Of a stretch of DNA of 64,000 nucleotides, positions 32,916 through 41,226 are shown piece after piece. How positions within the stretch are numbered: the first letter of the stretch is position 1; every line of letters begins with the position of its first letter. The position numbers and the translations under genes are program-made. The DNA comes from Cupriavidus consociatus. GTDB taxonomy: Bacteria; Pseudomonadota; Gammaproteobacteria; Burkholderiales; Burkholderiaceae. Below the pieces are notes generated by a model. That model was not told where the DNA came from and made no database searches. It worked only from the letters and a program-made list of their open reading frames with translations. The stretch covers positions 496,001 to 560,000 of the forward strand of contig NZ_JAGIQA010000001.1 in the NCBI RefSeq assembly GCF_017814975.1. The letters are read 5' to 3'.

Positions 32916-33965
32916 ATGGAAAGCGTGGATCTTGAAGTCTTGAGAAGCAGCGTCCGCTGGAGCGGGCAGGGGCACCGCAGTTTGCTGGTGACGGTGGTCC
33001 GTACCTGGGGTTCGTCGCCAAGGCCGGCCGGCGCGATGCTGGCGGTGCGCGACGACGGCCTGGTTGTGGGCTCGGTCTCCGGCGGCTGCATCGAGGACGA
33101 CATCATCGACCAGACCCGGCGCGAGGGCATTCGCGACGGCAGACCCAAGGTGCTCCGGTACGGCGTCAGTGCCGAGGAAGCACACCACTTTGGCTTGCCT
33201 TGCGGCGGAACCATTGAACTGGTGGCGGAGGCAGTATGCACGGCAAGCGGGTTGCGTGAACTGCTGCAGGCGGTGGAGGATGGCCGTCTGGTGACGCGCA
33301 CGCTCGATGTGGCGACCGGCGTCGCCACGCTTGGACCGGCCGCGGCCGCCGACGGCCTGGCGTTCGACGGCAGGTTCCTGTCGACCATCCACGGACCGCG
33401 CTATCGCATGCTGGTGATCGGCGCCGGACAGCTTTCGAAGTACCTCTGTGAAATCGCCGTCGGGCTGGGCTTCGACGTCACGGTGTGCGACCCGCGCGAG
33501 GAATATAGCGATGCCTGGACGCTCCCCGGCATCACCATGGTGCGAACCATGCCGGACGACACGGTGATGGAGATGGCCCTCGACGAGCGCAGTGCGGTGG
33601 TGGCGCTGACACACGACCCCAAGCTAGACGACCTGGCCCTGATGGAGGCGCTGCGCACCCCGGCCTTCTATGTCGGCGCACTGGGTTCGCGCCGCAACAA
33701 CCAGGCGCGGCGCGAGCGCTTGAAGGAATTCGACCTGAACAGCAGGCAGCTGGCGCGGCTGCATGGGCCGGCCGGCATCTATATCGGCAGCCGTACGCCG
33801 CCGGAAATCGCCATTTCGATCCTTGCCGAGGTGGTGGCAGCGCGGAATCAGGTGCGCCTGCCGGATGACCTGAAGGTCGAACAGGCGAAATCCCTCCGGG
33901 AGATTCCGGCGGATACCATTAGCGCGTGCGGGATATCGGCAGGCCGTAACGATGTTCCGGCCTGA
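32916..33965 (+). CDS. XdhC/CoxI-family molybdenum cofactor insertion protein
   Basis: 349 residues. Signature blocks of the family: VVRTWGSSPRPAGAMLAV, the cysteine motif GSVSGGCIEDDI, and a C-terminal Rossmann half with VIGAGQLSKYLCEIA and GALGSRRNNQARRERL. XdhC proteins bind molybdenum cofactor, help its sulfuration and deliver it to xanthine-oxidase-type enzymes. The only such enzyme in the window is the CoxSLM-type hydroxylase at 25509-29238, so this is its likely chaperone, although the gene lies behind the importer. This supports that the hydroxylase is functional. Confidence 0.93.
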   Translation: MESVDLEVLRSSVRWSGQGHRSLLVTVVRTWGSSPRPAGAMLAVRDDGLVVGSVSGGCIEDDIIDQTRREGIRDGRPKVLRYGVSAEEAHHFGLPCGGTIELVAEAVCTASGLRELLQAVEDGRLVTRTLDVATGVATLGPAAAADGLAFDGRFLSTIHGPRYRMLVIGAGQLSKYLCEIAVGLGFDVTVCDPREEYSDAWTLPGITMVRTMPDDTVMEMALDERSAVVALTHDPKLDDLALMEALRTPAFYVGALGSRRNNQARRERLKEFDLNSRQLARLHGPAGIYIGSRTPPEIAISILAEVVAARNQVRLPDDLKVEQAKSLREIPADTISACGISAGRNDVPA

Positions 33966-34012
33966 CCAGCGTGAAGGCCGCGGCCGCGCCATGGCGGTCG
34001 CGGCCGCCCGCG

Positions 34013-37000
34013 TCATGTAGTGCTTGCGGGAGTGCCCGCGCCACCGTCGTCCATATCCGCGCGATGCTGCGTGACTGCAGGCTTGCCCGGATCCCTCTCT
34101 TTCGCATCGGCAGGCACCCTGATCCGGTACCAGATGGCATACATCGCCGGCAGGAACACCAGGGTCAGCACCGTGCCGGCGAGGGTACCGCCGATCAGCG
34201 TGTAAGCCAGCGTTCCCCAGAACACCGATTGCGTCAGCGGAATAAAGGCCAGCACTGCCGCCAGCGCGGTCAGGAGTACCGGACGGGTACGTTGCACCGT
34301 CGCTTCAACGATCGCGTCGAACGGCGCCATGCCCGCGTGCTTGTTCTCGTGGATCTGCCCGATCAGGATCAATGTGTTGCGCATCAGGATGCCGGACAGC
34401 GCGATCAGCCCGACCAGGGCGTTGATCCCGAACGGCTGCCGGAACAGCAGCAAGGTCGGCACCACGCCGATCAGTCCCAGCGGGCTGGTGGCAAGCACCA
34501 TGACCATGGCGGAGATCGAACGCACCTGCAGGATGATGATCAGCAGGGTCAGGGCCAGCATGATCGGGAACAGCGGCAGCAACGCCTTGGTGGCCTTGTC
34601 GGATTCCTCGATGGCGCCAGCCTGCTCGATCCGGTAGCCAGCCGGCAACCTGGCGAGGATCGGCTGCAGCTGTTGCTGGATCACCGCGGACACATCGGGC
34701 GGCTGCAATCCCTCGGCGATATCGCCGCGTACCGTGATCGTCGGCGTACGGTCGCGGCGGCGCAGGATCGGATCTTCCATGCGCACATCGACGGTGCCTA
34801 CCTGGGACAGCGGAATGCGCTGTCCTGCCGCCCCGGTCAAGGTGAAGCCGGAGATCTTCGCCGGGTCCAGGCGGATGTCTCCCGCGGCGCGCGCCAGCAC
34901 CTGCACCGAGCGGATGTCCTCGCGCACTTCGGTGACCGGCAGGCCGTTGAGCAGCAGCTGCAGTTGCTGCGCCACGCCGCTGGAAGTCAGCCCTACGGCC
35001 TGCAGGCGATCCTGCTGCAGCGTGAAGTGCAAGGCGGGCGCACGCGAGCCCCAGTCGGTATTGACGGTTCTCATCAACGGGCTGCTCTCCATTACGCGGC
35101 GCACGTCCGCGGAAATCGCACGCAGCTTGTCCGGATCCGGCCCCGCGACGCGGAATGCCACCGGGAAGGGCGAGTATGGGCCGAATACCAGCTGGCTGAC
35201 GCGCACGCGGGCCTCGGGCGCCAGCCCATCGGCAATGGCCTGGCGCAGACGGACCTTCAGCGCTTCGCGTTCGGCCTGGCTGTCGGTCCGCACCACGAGC
35301 TTCGCAAAGGAGGGATCCGGCAGTTCCGGCGACATGGCGAGATAGAAGCGGGGCGCGCCCTGGCCGACGTAGGCCGTCACGATCTTCGCCTCCGGCTGGC
35401 GCGCGAGCCACGCTTCGACCTTGGCCGTGGTCGCGCTGGTCCGGGCAATCGCCGTGCCATAGGGCATCTGGATTTCGACCAGCACCTCGGGTCGATCGGA
35501 AGTCGGGAAGAATTGCTTCTTGACGATGTCCATGCCCAGCACCGACACCACGAAGCTGCCCACCACGACCGCGGCCACGAGCCACTTGCGCCCGATGACG
35601 CGCCCCAGCAGGCGGCGGAAGCGGTGGTAGTTCGGCGTGCCATAGATGGCATCGTGCCCGCCTTCGGCCTTGACGATCCCGGGCAGCAGCTTGACGCCCA
35701 GGTAGGGCGTAAAGGCGACGGCGACGATCCAGGACACGACCAGGGCAATGCCCACGATCCAGAACATGTTGCTGGTGTATTCGCCGGCCGTTGAGCGCGC
35801 AAAGCCGTTGGGCATGAAGCCCACCGCCGTGACCAGCGTGCCCGACAGCATCGGCGCGGCGGTGTGGCTCCAGGCATAGGCGGAGGCGGCGATGCGGCTG
35901 TAGCCTTCCTCCATCTTGACCACCATCATCTCGATCGCGATGATGGCGTCGTCCACCAGCAGGCCGAGCGCCAGGATCAGCGCACCCAGGGTAATGCGGT
36001 CGAAATTCTTCCCTGTCGCCGCCATGACCACGAACACCGCGGCCAGCGTCAGCGGCACAGCGGCCGCCACGACGATGCCGACGCGCCAGCCCATGCTCAC
36101 GAAGCACACCACCAGCACCACTATCAGCGCGACAAAGAACTTGACCATGAACTCGTCGACCGATGCGCTGATGTTGACGGACTGGTCGGTCACTTTGGCC
36201 AGGCTCATGCCCAGCGGCAACGCTTCATTGATCGCCGACACTTCCGCATCCAGCGCCTTGCCGAGGTCCAGGCCGTTCCAGCCGTCGCGCATCACCACGC
36301 CCAGCAGCAGCGCGGGTTCGCCGTTGTTGCGGACGAGCAAGGTCGCCGGATCCTCGTAGCCGCGCTCCACCGTGGCGACATCCGAAAGCTGGAGGGTCCG
36401 GCCCTGCGCCACCACCGGCGTGTCGCGGATCTTCTGCAGCTTGTCGAAGGCCCCATCGAGGCGAATGAAGACCTGCGGACCCGCGGTGTCGATCGACCCG
36501 GCGGGCGTGAGGGCGTTCTGGCTGCTCAGGGCCGCGAAGATGTCCTGCGGCGAGATGCCCAGCGTGGCCAGGCGATCATGGGAAAAGCTGACGAAGATGC
36601 GCTCGGACTGTTCCCCGATGATATTCACCTTCTTCACGCCTGCGACGTGCAGCAGGCGCTGGCGCAATGCTTCGGCGTCGCGGACCAGCGCCCGCTGCGG
36701 CTCGCCCTTCGCCTTCAACGCGAACAGCGCGAAGGTTACGTCCGAATACTCGTCGTTGACGATCGGGCCGATCACGCCGGCAGGCAGCGCGGCGGACTCA
36801 TCCCGCAGCTTCTTGCGCGCCTGGTAGAACTCTTCCTGGACCTCCGCTGGCGGGGTGCTGTCGAGCAGGGTGACGGTGGTGAATGCCAGGCCGGGGCGGG
36901 TGTAGGTTTCCGTCCGGTCGTACCAGCGCAGTTCCTGCATGCGTTTTTCCAGCCGTTCCGCCACCTGGTCCTGCATCTCCTGCGCCGTCGCGCCCGGCCA

Positions 37001-37159
37001 GGCCGTGATGACGGTCATGGTCTTCACCGTGAATGCGGGATCTTCCGCGCGGCCAAGCTGGAAGAAGGCGATGACGCCTGCCACCGACACCAGGAGGATC
37101 AGGAACAGCGTGACGGATCGCTCGCGCACCGCGAGCGCCGAAAGGTTGAAACCACTCAT
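34013..37159 (-). CDS. RND multidrug efflux permease (AcrB/MexB-like)
   Basis: 1048 residues, the normal RND length, with 12 membrane segments and two large periplasmic loops. N-terminus NLSALAVRERSVTLFLILL; the proton-relay motif in TM4 reads GLLVDDAIIAIEMM with the essential Asp-Asp pair; the second half contains SGILMRNTLILIGQI. The sequence is nearer to the 'AcrB-like, IncF' branch of single-component RND pumps with a one-gene adaptor than to classical AcrB. ATG overlaps the adaptor stop by four bases. With the adaptor (37156) and the NodT duct (39122) it forms a tripartite exporter. Substrates cannot be predicted. Confidence 0.95.
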   Translation of the reverse strand: MSGFNLSALAVRERSVTLFLILLVSVAGVIAFFQLGRAEDPAFTVKTMTVITAWPGATAQEMQDQVAERLEKRMQELRWYDRTETYTRPGLAFTTVTLLDSTPPAEVQEEFYQARKKLRDESAALPAGVIGPIVNDEYSDVTFALFALKAKGEPQRALVRDAEALRQRLLHVAGVKKVNIIGEQSERIFVSFSHDRLATLGISPQDIFAALSSQNALTPAGSIDTAGPQVFIRLDGAFDKLQKIRDTPVVAQGRTLQLSDVATVERGYEDPATLLVRNNGEPALLLGVVMRDGWNGLDLGKALDAEVSAINEALPLGMSLAKVTDQSVNISASVDEFMVKFFVALIVVLVVCFVSMGWRVGIVVAAAVPLTLAAVFVVMAATGKNFDRITLGALILALGLLVDDAIIAIEMMVVKMEEGYSRIAASAYAWSHTAAPMLSGTLVTAVGFMPNGFARSTAGEYTSNMFWIVGIALVVSWIVAVAFTPYLGVKLLPGIVKAEGGHDAIYGTPNYHRFRRLLGRVIGRKWLVAAVVVGSFVVSVLGMDIVKKQFFPTSDRPEVLVEIQMPYGTAIARTSATTAKVEAWLARQPEAKIVTAYVGQGAPRFYLAMSPELPDPSFAKLVVRTDSQAEREALKVRLRQAIADGLAPEARVRVSQLVFGPYSPFPVAFRVAGPDPDKLRAISADVRRVMESSPLMRTVNTDWGSRAPALHFTLQQDRLQAVGLTSSGVAQQLQLLLNGLPVTEVREDIRSVQVLARAAGDIRLDPAKISGFTLTGAAGQRIPLSQVGTVDVRMEDPILRRRDRTPTITVRGDIAEGLQPPDVSAVIQQQLQPILARLPAGYRIEQAGAIEESDKATKALLPLFPIMLALTLLIIILQVRSISAMVMVLATSPLGLIGVVPTLLLFRQPFGINALVGLIALSGILMRNTLILIGQIHENKHAGMAPFDAIVEATVQRTRPVLLTALAAVLAFIPLTQSVFWGTLAYTLIGGTLAGTVLTLVFLPAMYAIWYRIRVPADAKERDPGKPAVTQHRADMDDGGAGTPASTT

Positions 37160-38283
37160 TGCTGGGCTCCCTGGCCGGACGCCTGCGCGGCCCCGGTCCC
37201 GATTGCCGCGATCCGCACCTGCTCGCCCTCGCGCAGCAGGTGGGCGCCCAGCGCGATGATCCGGTCGCCGGCGCGGAGGTCACCCGCGACACGCGCGGCA
37301 TCGTCGTCCAGGCTGCGTACCTTCACCGGGCGCCAGCTGACGCGATTGGACTTTCCGTTCACCACCCACACGCCCGGGCCTTTGCCCGGATCGAAGAGCG
37401 CACCGATCGGTACCTGCAGGTCGGCTTGCGCCGAAGCGCGGCGGACTTCCGGGATGCGGAGGACAACGGTGGCGCCGAGCGGGGCCTCGGCCAGCGCGCC
37501 TTCGAGCACGTACCTCGCTTCGTAGGTGCGGGTCTGCCGATCCGCCGCGTTGGAAAGCTGTCTGAGTTTTGCCGGCACCGTCAGCGTGTCGTTGCCGTAA
37601 AGGGTCGCCTCGCCGACCGAACCCACCGGCGGCAGAAGGGTTTCAGGGAGGTGAACCACTGCTTCGCGCCGCCCCGCATGCGCCACGCGCACCACCACCT
37701 GGCCGGCATTGACGACCTGCCCGGCATCGGCAAGCGTTTCCACGACCACGCCGTCGGCGTCAGCGACCAGGACTGCGTAGCCGGTGGCATTCCTCGCCAC
37801 GCCGGCCTGGGCTTCCGCTGCCTTGAGTTGTGCCCTGGCCGATTCCGCCGCGGCCCTGACCTGGTCGTAGGCCGATGCCGATACCGCGCCGGTTCCGACC
37901 AGGTCGCGGTAGCGGGCTTCGTCCTCCGCCGTTTGCCTGGCCCGGGCCCGCGCGGCAACGACCGTTTCCTGCTGCGCGTGCGCGGCCAGCTTCAGGTCGT
38001 TGGGGTCGATACGCATCAGCGGCTGGCCGCGCTTGACCGCCTGGCCCGTATCGACAAGCCGCTCCAGGACTTTGCCCGGGACACGAAAGCCCAGGTCGCC
38101 CTGGACGCGGGCGGCAATGGTTCCGGTGAAAGAGCGTGTGGCGGCGGCCGGGTCCTGGACGATTCCGACCCGGACCAGCGGGGGCTGGATGCGTGGATCG
38201 GCCGCCGGCGGCTCGCCGCAAGCGGCTAGTGCAAGTGGCAACACGCACGCGGCGGCGGATAAAGCGATTCGGCGCTGAAGCAT
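37156..38283 (-). CDS. RND periplasmic adaptor lipoprotein (membrane fusion protein)
   Basis: 375 residues. Signal peptide with lipobox LALAAC (lipidated Cys22). Domains in order: the lipoyl half IAARVQGDLGFRVPGKVLER, a short helical hairpin (about 100-165), the second lipoyl half, a beta-barrel and a membrane-proximal domain. It links the RND pump to the outer-membrane duct. First gene of the two-gene operon; the 24-bp operator at 38326-38349 lies 42 bases before its start, so it is expected to be controlled by the TetR encoded at 38409, which lies on the same strand upstream. Confidence 0.93.
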   Translation of the reverse strand: MLQRRIALSAAACVLPLALAACGEPPAADPRIQPPLVRVGIVQDPAAATRSFTGTIAARVQGDLGFRVPGKVLERLVDTGQAVKRGQPLMRIDPNDLKLAAHAQQETVVAARARARQTAEDEARYRDLVGTGAVSASAYDQVRAAAESARAQLKAAEAQAGVARNATGYAVLVADADGVVVETLADAGQVVNAGQVVVRVAHAGRREAVVHLPETLLPPVGSVGEATLYGNDTLTVPAKLRQLSNAADRQTRTYEARYVLEGALAEAPLGATVVLRIPEVRRASAQADLQVPIGALFDPGKGPGVWVVNGKSNRVSWRPVKVRSLDDDAARVAGDLRAGDRIIALGAHLLREGEQVRIAAIGTGAAQASGQGAQQ

Positions 38284-38325
38284 AAGGTCCTCTCTATGCG
38301 AGACTGGACCTGAATTATTGGTTGT

Positions 38326-38349
38326 GTGACCAATTTAGTCAATGGTCAC
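38326..38349. promoter_or_regulatory. 24-bp TetR operator, RND operon promoter
   Basis: GTGACCA and TGGTCAC (7-bp perfect inverted repeat) enclose a ten-base AT-rich spacer. The same 24-bp framework (GTGAC ... ATTTA ... GTCAC) occurs at 39066-39089. It sits 42 bases upstream of the adaptor gene start. Confidence 0.75.
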
Positions 38350-38408
38350 GGCCATCCATGGGACCCATGGCGGCGAGTACGCCGCCTGCGCCGATCCGCA
38401 GATGCTTC

Positions 38409-39026
38409 TTACGGGGCGAGGCTGCGCAGGATCAGGCTGGAAAGCTGGACGTGAGCTTCTGCGGCAACGTCGAGGTTGTGCTGCAGCAGCAACGGATCGA
38501 TGTAAGGGCGCATGACGAGGTAGATGCCGTTGCCGGTCTCGTCCAGCGGTGTCTTGCGCTCGAACTCCCCGGATTTCCGGCCCTCCAGGATGATCCGCAT
38601 CACGAGATTCCGGATGTGGTCCTCATAGGCGAGAACCGGCTGCCACCGTTCCTGCGCGGCCGCCGCGGCAATCGCGTAGAGCTTGCGTTCCTGGAAAAAC
38701 AGGCGTACGCCAGCGTCGACCAGGGTCTTGAACAGCCGCCGCAAGCGTTCGGAAGCCGTCGGGACGGCGGCAAGGGCCTCGTCGACCTCATTGGTGATCG
38801 CGCCCAGGCAGTTTGCGCAGATCACTTCACCGATCGCCTGCTTGGAATCGAAGAACTTGTAGATGTACGCCTTGGAGAAGCCGATCGCCTTGGCGAGGTC
38901 GGAAACCGTCGTCTTCTCGTAGCCATAGAGGCTGAAGTGCTCGGTGGCCGCCTCGACGATCTGGGAGCGGACATTGTGATCTGCGGGGCCCCGGGATGGC
39001 AGGGCAGAGGGTGTGGTTTCGGTCAT
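38409..39026 (-). CDS. TetR-family repressor of the RND efflux system
   Basis: 205 residues. HTH in residues about 18-64: VRSQIVEAATEHFSLYGYEKTTVSDLAKAIGFSKAYIYKFFDSKQAIGEVI, followed by CANCLGAITNEVDEAL. The C-terminal effector domain is not further classified. Its gene lies between the adaptor-RND operon (same strand, downstream) and the divergent nodT gene. Identical 24-bp operators occur on both sides of it, so it should repress both arms and itself. This is the common layout for TetR-controlled RND systems. Confidence 0.93.
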   Translation of the reverse strand: MTETTPSALPSRGPADHNVRSQIVEAATEHFSLYGYEKTTVSDLAKAIGFSKAYIYKFFDSKQAIGEVICANCLGAITNEVDEALAAVPTASERLRRLFKTLVDAGVRLFFQERKLYAIAAAAAQERWQPVLAYEDHIRNLVMRIILEGRKSGEFERKTPLDETGNGIYLVMRPYIDPLLLQHNLDVAAEAHVQLSSLILRSLAP

Positions 39027-39065
39027 TCGGCCAGCTTACCGTGGTAGAGAGTCATTGACAACTAG

Positions 39066-39089
39066 TGACCGATTTATACTATAGTCACA
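39066..39089. promoter_or_regulatory. 24-bp TetR operator, tetR/nodT divergent promoter
   Basis: GTGAC and GTCAC enclose 14 bases; it shares length, ends and the inner ATTTA with the site at 38326-38349. It is 39 bases from the tetR start and 32 bases from the nodT start, fitting joint control of the divergent genes. Confidence 0.72.
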
Positions 39090-39121
39090 ACTCCAGTCGC
39101 TTTTAGTCACCGCACACTCCA

Positions 39122-40567
39122 ATGCTTTTCCCTCGCTATCTGACCCTGCTGCTGAGTGCCTGCGCCATGGCGGGTTGCGCCGTCGGCCCGGATTACAGAA
39201 AACCGGACGTCCCGGTTTCGGAACGCTACCTGGGCCAGTCCGGCGTTGAACAACGGCACGCGTCGCCGCCGGCCGGGCTGACGACGTGGTGGGAAGGCTT
39301 CGGCGATCCCGTGCTGACCCGCCTGGTGTCGCTGGCGCTGGAACAGAACCTGGACCTGGCGCAGGCGTCAGCGCGCGTCACCCAGGCGCGGGCGGGGCTC
39401 GGCGCGGCCAACGCGGCCTTGCTGCCTTCGGGCAGCGCCAGTGCGCAGGCGGGCAGGAGCTACCAGTCGATCGAGACGCCGCTTGGCAGGCTGCAGAATG
39501 CCACGCCGGGCTTTGACAGGTATGGCAACACCTACGAGGCAAACCTCGGCGCCGGCTGGGAGCTGGACGTCTTCGGCGGACTGCGCCGCGGGCGCGAAGC
39601 CGCCCTGGCGGAGTACCAGGCCTCGGCCGCGGGCGCGGCGGCGACGCGTCTCGCCGTGGCCGCGCAAACGGCGGACCTGTACATCACCGTGCGTGGATTG
39701 CAGACCCGTCTGGGCATCGCCAGGCGGCAAGTGGAGACCCAGCAGAAATTACTCTCCACGGTTGGCCTGTTGTTCGGCAAGGGCCTTGCCGCCGAGCTGG
39801 AAGTCCGGCAGGCCGAGGGCGCGCTGGCCCAGGTCAGCGCCACCGTTCCGGTGCTGGAGACGGGGCTCGATGCAGCGTTGAACGCGCTCGACGTGATGCT
39901 TGGTGTTCCGCCGGGCACGTATCGCGCCGAACTGGGCGGTCCAGGAACGATACCCGCGGCACCGCAGCTCGCCGGTACGGGTTCGCCGGCGGACCTGCTG
40001 CGACGCAGGCCGGACCTCATCGTCGCGGAGCGCCGGTTGGCGGCAGCCAACGCACGCATCGGTGTCGCCATTGCCGAGTACTACCCCAAGTTCTCGCTCA
40101 GCGCCCTGTTGGGCAGCGCCACGACCGTGGCCGGCGGCAATCTGTTTTCCTCCGGCGCGAGCCAGGCGGCGGGCGTGCTGGGCCTGCGCTGGCGCCTGTT
40201 CGATTTCGGCCGCATCAATGCCCAGATCGACCTGGCCCGCGGCCAGGAAGCGGAAGCCCTGGTGGCATACCGGCAGGCCGTGCTGCGTGCGACCGAAGAT
40301 GTCGAAAATGCCTTCTCCGCGCTGATCAAGCGTGAAGAGCAGGCCGGTACCCTGGCACAGGGTGAGGCCTCGCTGACGCAGGCGCGTAACGCCTCGCTCG
40401 CGGCCTACCAGAAAGGTGTGGTCCGCCTGATCGAGGTGCTGCTTGCCGACGAGAGCCTGCTGCGCACGTCCGATGCCAGGGCGCAGGCGCAGGCCGACTC
40501 CGCCCGCGCTGCCGTGGCGGCATTCAAGGCACTAGGCGGCGGGTGGGAGCCGGCAACGGCCATATAA
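39122..40567 (+). CDS. NodT-family outer-membrane efflux lipoprotein
   Basis: 481 residues. The lipobox is CAMAGC (lipidated Cys19) followed by the family start AVGPDYRKPD. Two TolC-type halves with RRPDLIVAERRLAAANARIG and the terminal ALGGGW are present. It is the outer-membrane duct for the RND pump on the other strand. A second paralogue of similar length serves the EmrAB-type system at 11778; the two proteins share most signatures but not their lipobox sequence. Expression should be controlled with the RND operon through the divergent 24-bp operator. Confidence 0.94.
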   Translation: MLFPRYLTLLLSACAMAGCAVGPDYRKPDVPVSERYLGQSGVEQRHASPPAGLTTWWEGFGDPVLTRLVSLALEQNLDLAQASARVTQARAGLGAANAALLPSGSASAQAGRSYQSIETPLGRLQNATPGFDRYGNTYEANLGAGWELDVFGGLRRGREAALAEYQASAAGAAATRLAVAAQTADLYITVRGLQTRLGIARRQVETQQKLLSTVGLLFGKGLAAELEVRQAEGALAQVSATVPVLETGLDAALNALDVMLGVPPGTYRAELGGPGTIPAAPQLAGTGSPADLLRRRPDLIVAERRLAAANARIGVAIAEYYPKFSLSALLGSATTVAGGNLFSSGASQAAGVLGLRWRLFDFGRINAQIDLARGQEAEALVAYRQAVLRATEDVENAFSALIKREEQAGTLAQGEASLTQARNASLAAYQKGVVRLIEVLLADESLLRTSDARAQAQADSARAAVAAFKALGGGWEPATAI

Positions 40568-40773
40568 GGCAATACCGCGTCACTGATTCTGCGCGGTACG
40601 GAACGACAGGAATTTCCGTGTGGGCGGGCGTTGCCAGCGTCCTTCCTAAACCTGGATGGCAGGTTTTTGACAAGGCGCAGCGCGGGTGCACCCAGATTAG
40701 CGGCGTGCCATGGTTCGGCGCAATGAATTAATGACGTAATGAAAAAGTCACGGCGTAATCGTCATTACGGCGG

Positions 40774-41079
40774 CTAGTGAGAAGCCGGATTCGCGCCTTC
40801 ATTCTCCCGCAATTTTTGCAAGGACTTGGTCAACCTGGCGCCATGCCCGCTGTCCGCGGCCAGCAGCAGCGCCTCAATGCGTGATTCGAGTCCCGCTAGG
40901 TCAGTTTCTCCCGGCCTTGCCAGCTTCATCTCCTGAAACTCCTTGCAGATGCGCTTGGCCAGCTTGTGGACAAAATCGGGGTCGAGATCCCCTTGCTCCA
41001 CGGCATGCCTGATGTGCTCGATCAATCGCGCCAGACCTTCCGGTGTGGTCTCGCTCGCAGATGGTATTTCCGGTGTCAT
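40774..41079 (-). CDS. Conserved hypothetical protein, about 101 residues
   Basis: ATG at 41079 is preferred since TGGAG lies six bases upstream; the ATG at 41091 lies inside that ribosome site. The product is acidic, soluble and helical (LARLIEHIRHAVEQGDLDPDFVHKLAKRICKEFQEMKLARPGE), with no membrane segment. I recognise no domain. It is convergent with nothing and divergent from ppk across 147 bases. An 8-bp inverted repeat TAATGACG/CGTCATTA (40729-40767) follows its stop codon. Function unknown; possible link to polyphosphate metabolism only by neighbourhood. Confidence 0.7.
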   Translation of the reverse strand: MTPEIPSASETTPEGLARLIEHIRHAVEQGDLDPDFVHKLAKRICKEFQEMKLARPGETDLAGLESRIEALLLAADSGHGARLTKSLQKLRENEGANPASH

Positions 41080-41226
41080 TGGCAACTCCATTGGGCAAGT
41101 CGGATTATTCTAGGTCGAGCAGGTTCCGGGAGGATTGCATATTTCGCGAACACCGGAATCAGGATCGCGTCGATATGCGCGATACGCCAGCTAGAATCTG
41201 GAAGGCTCTCTCTTTGGCACGGAATC

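Noticed and set aside
33971..35794. 607-codon plus-strand ORF opposite the RND permease
   Set aside because: No motif and antisense to the well-conserved RND gene.
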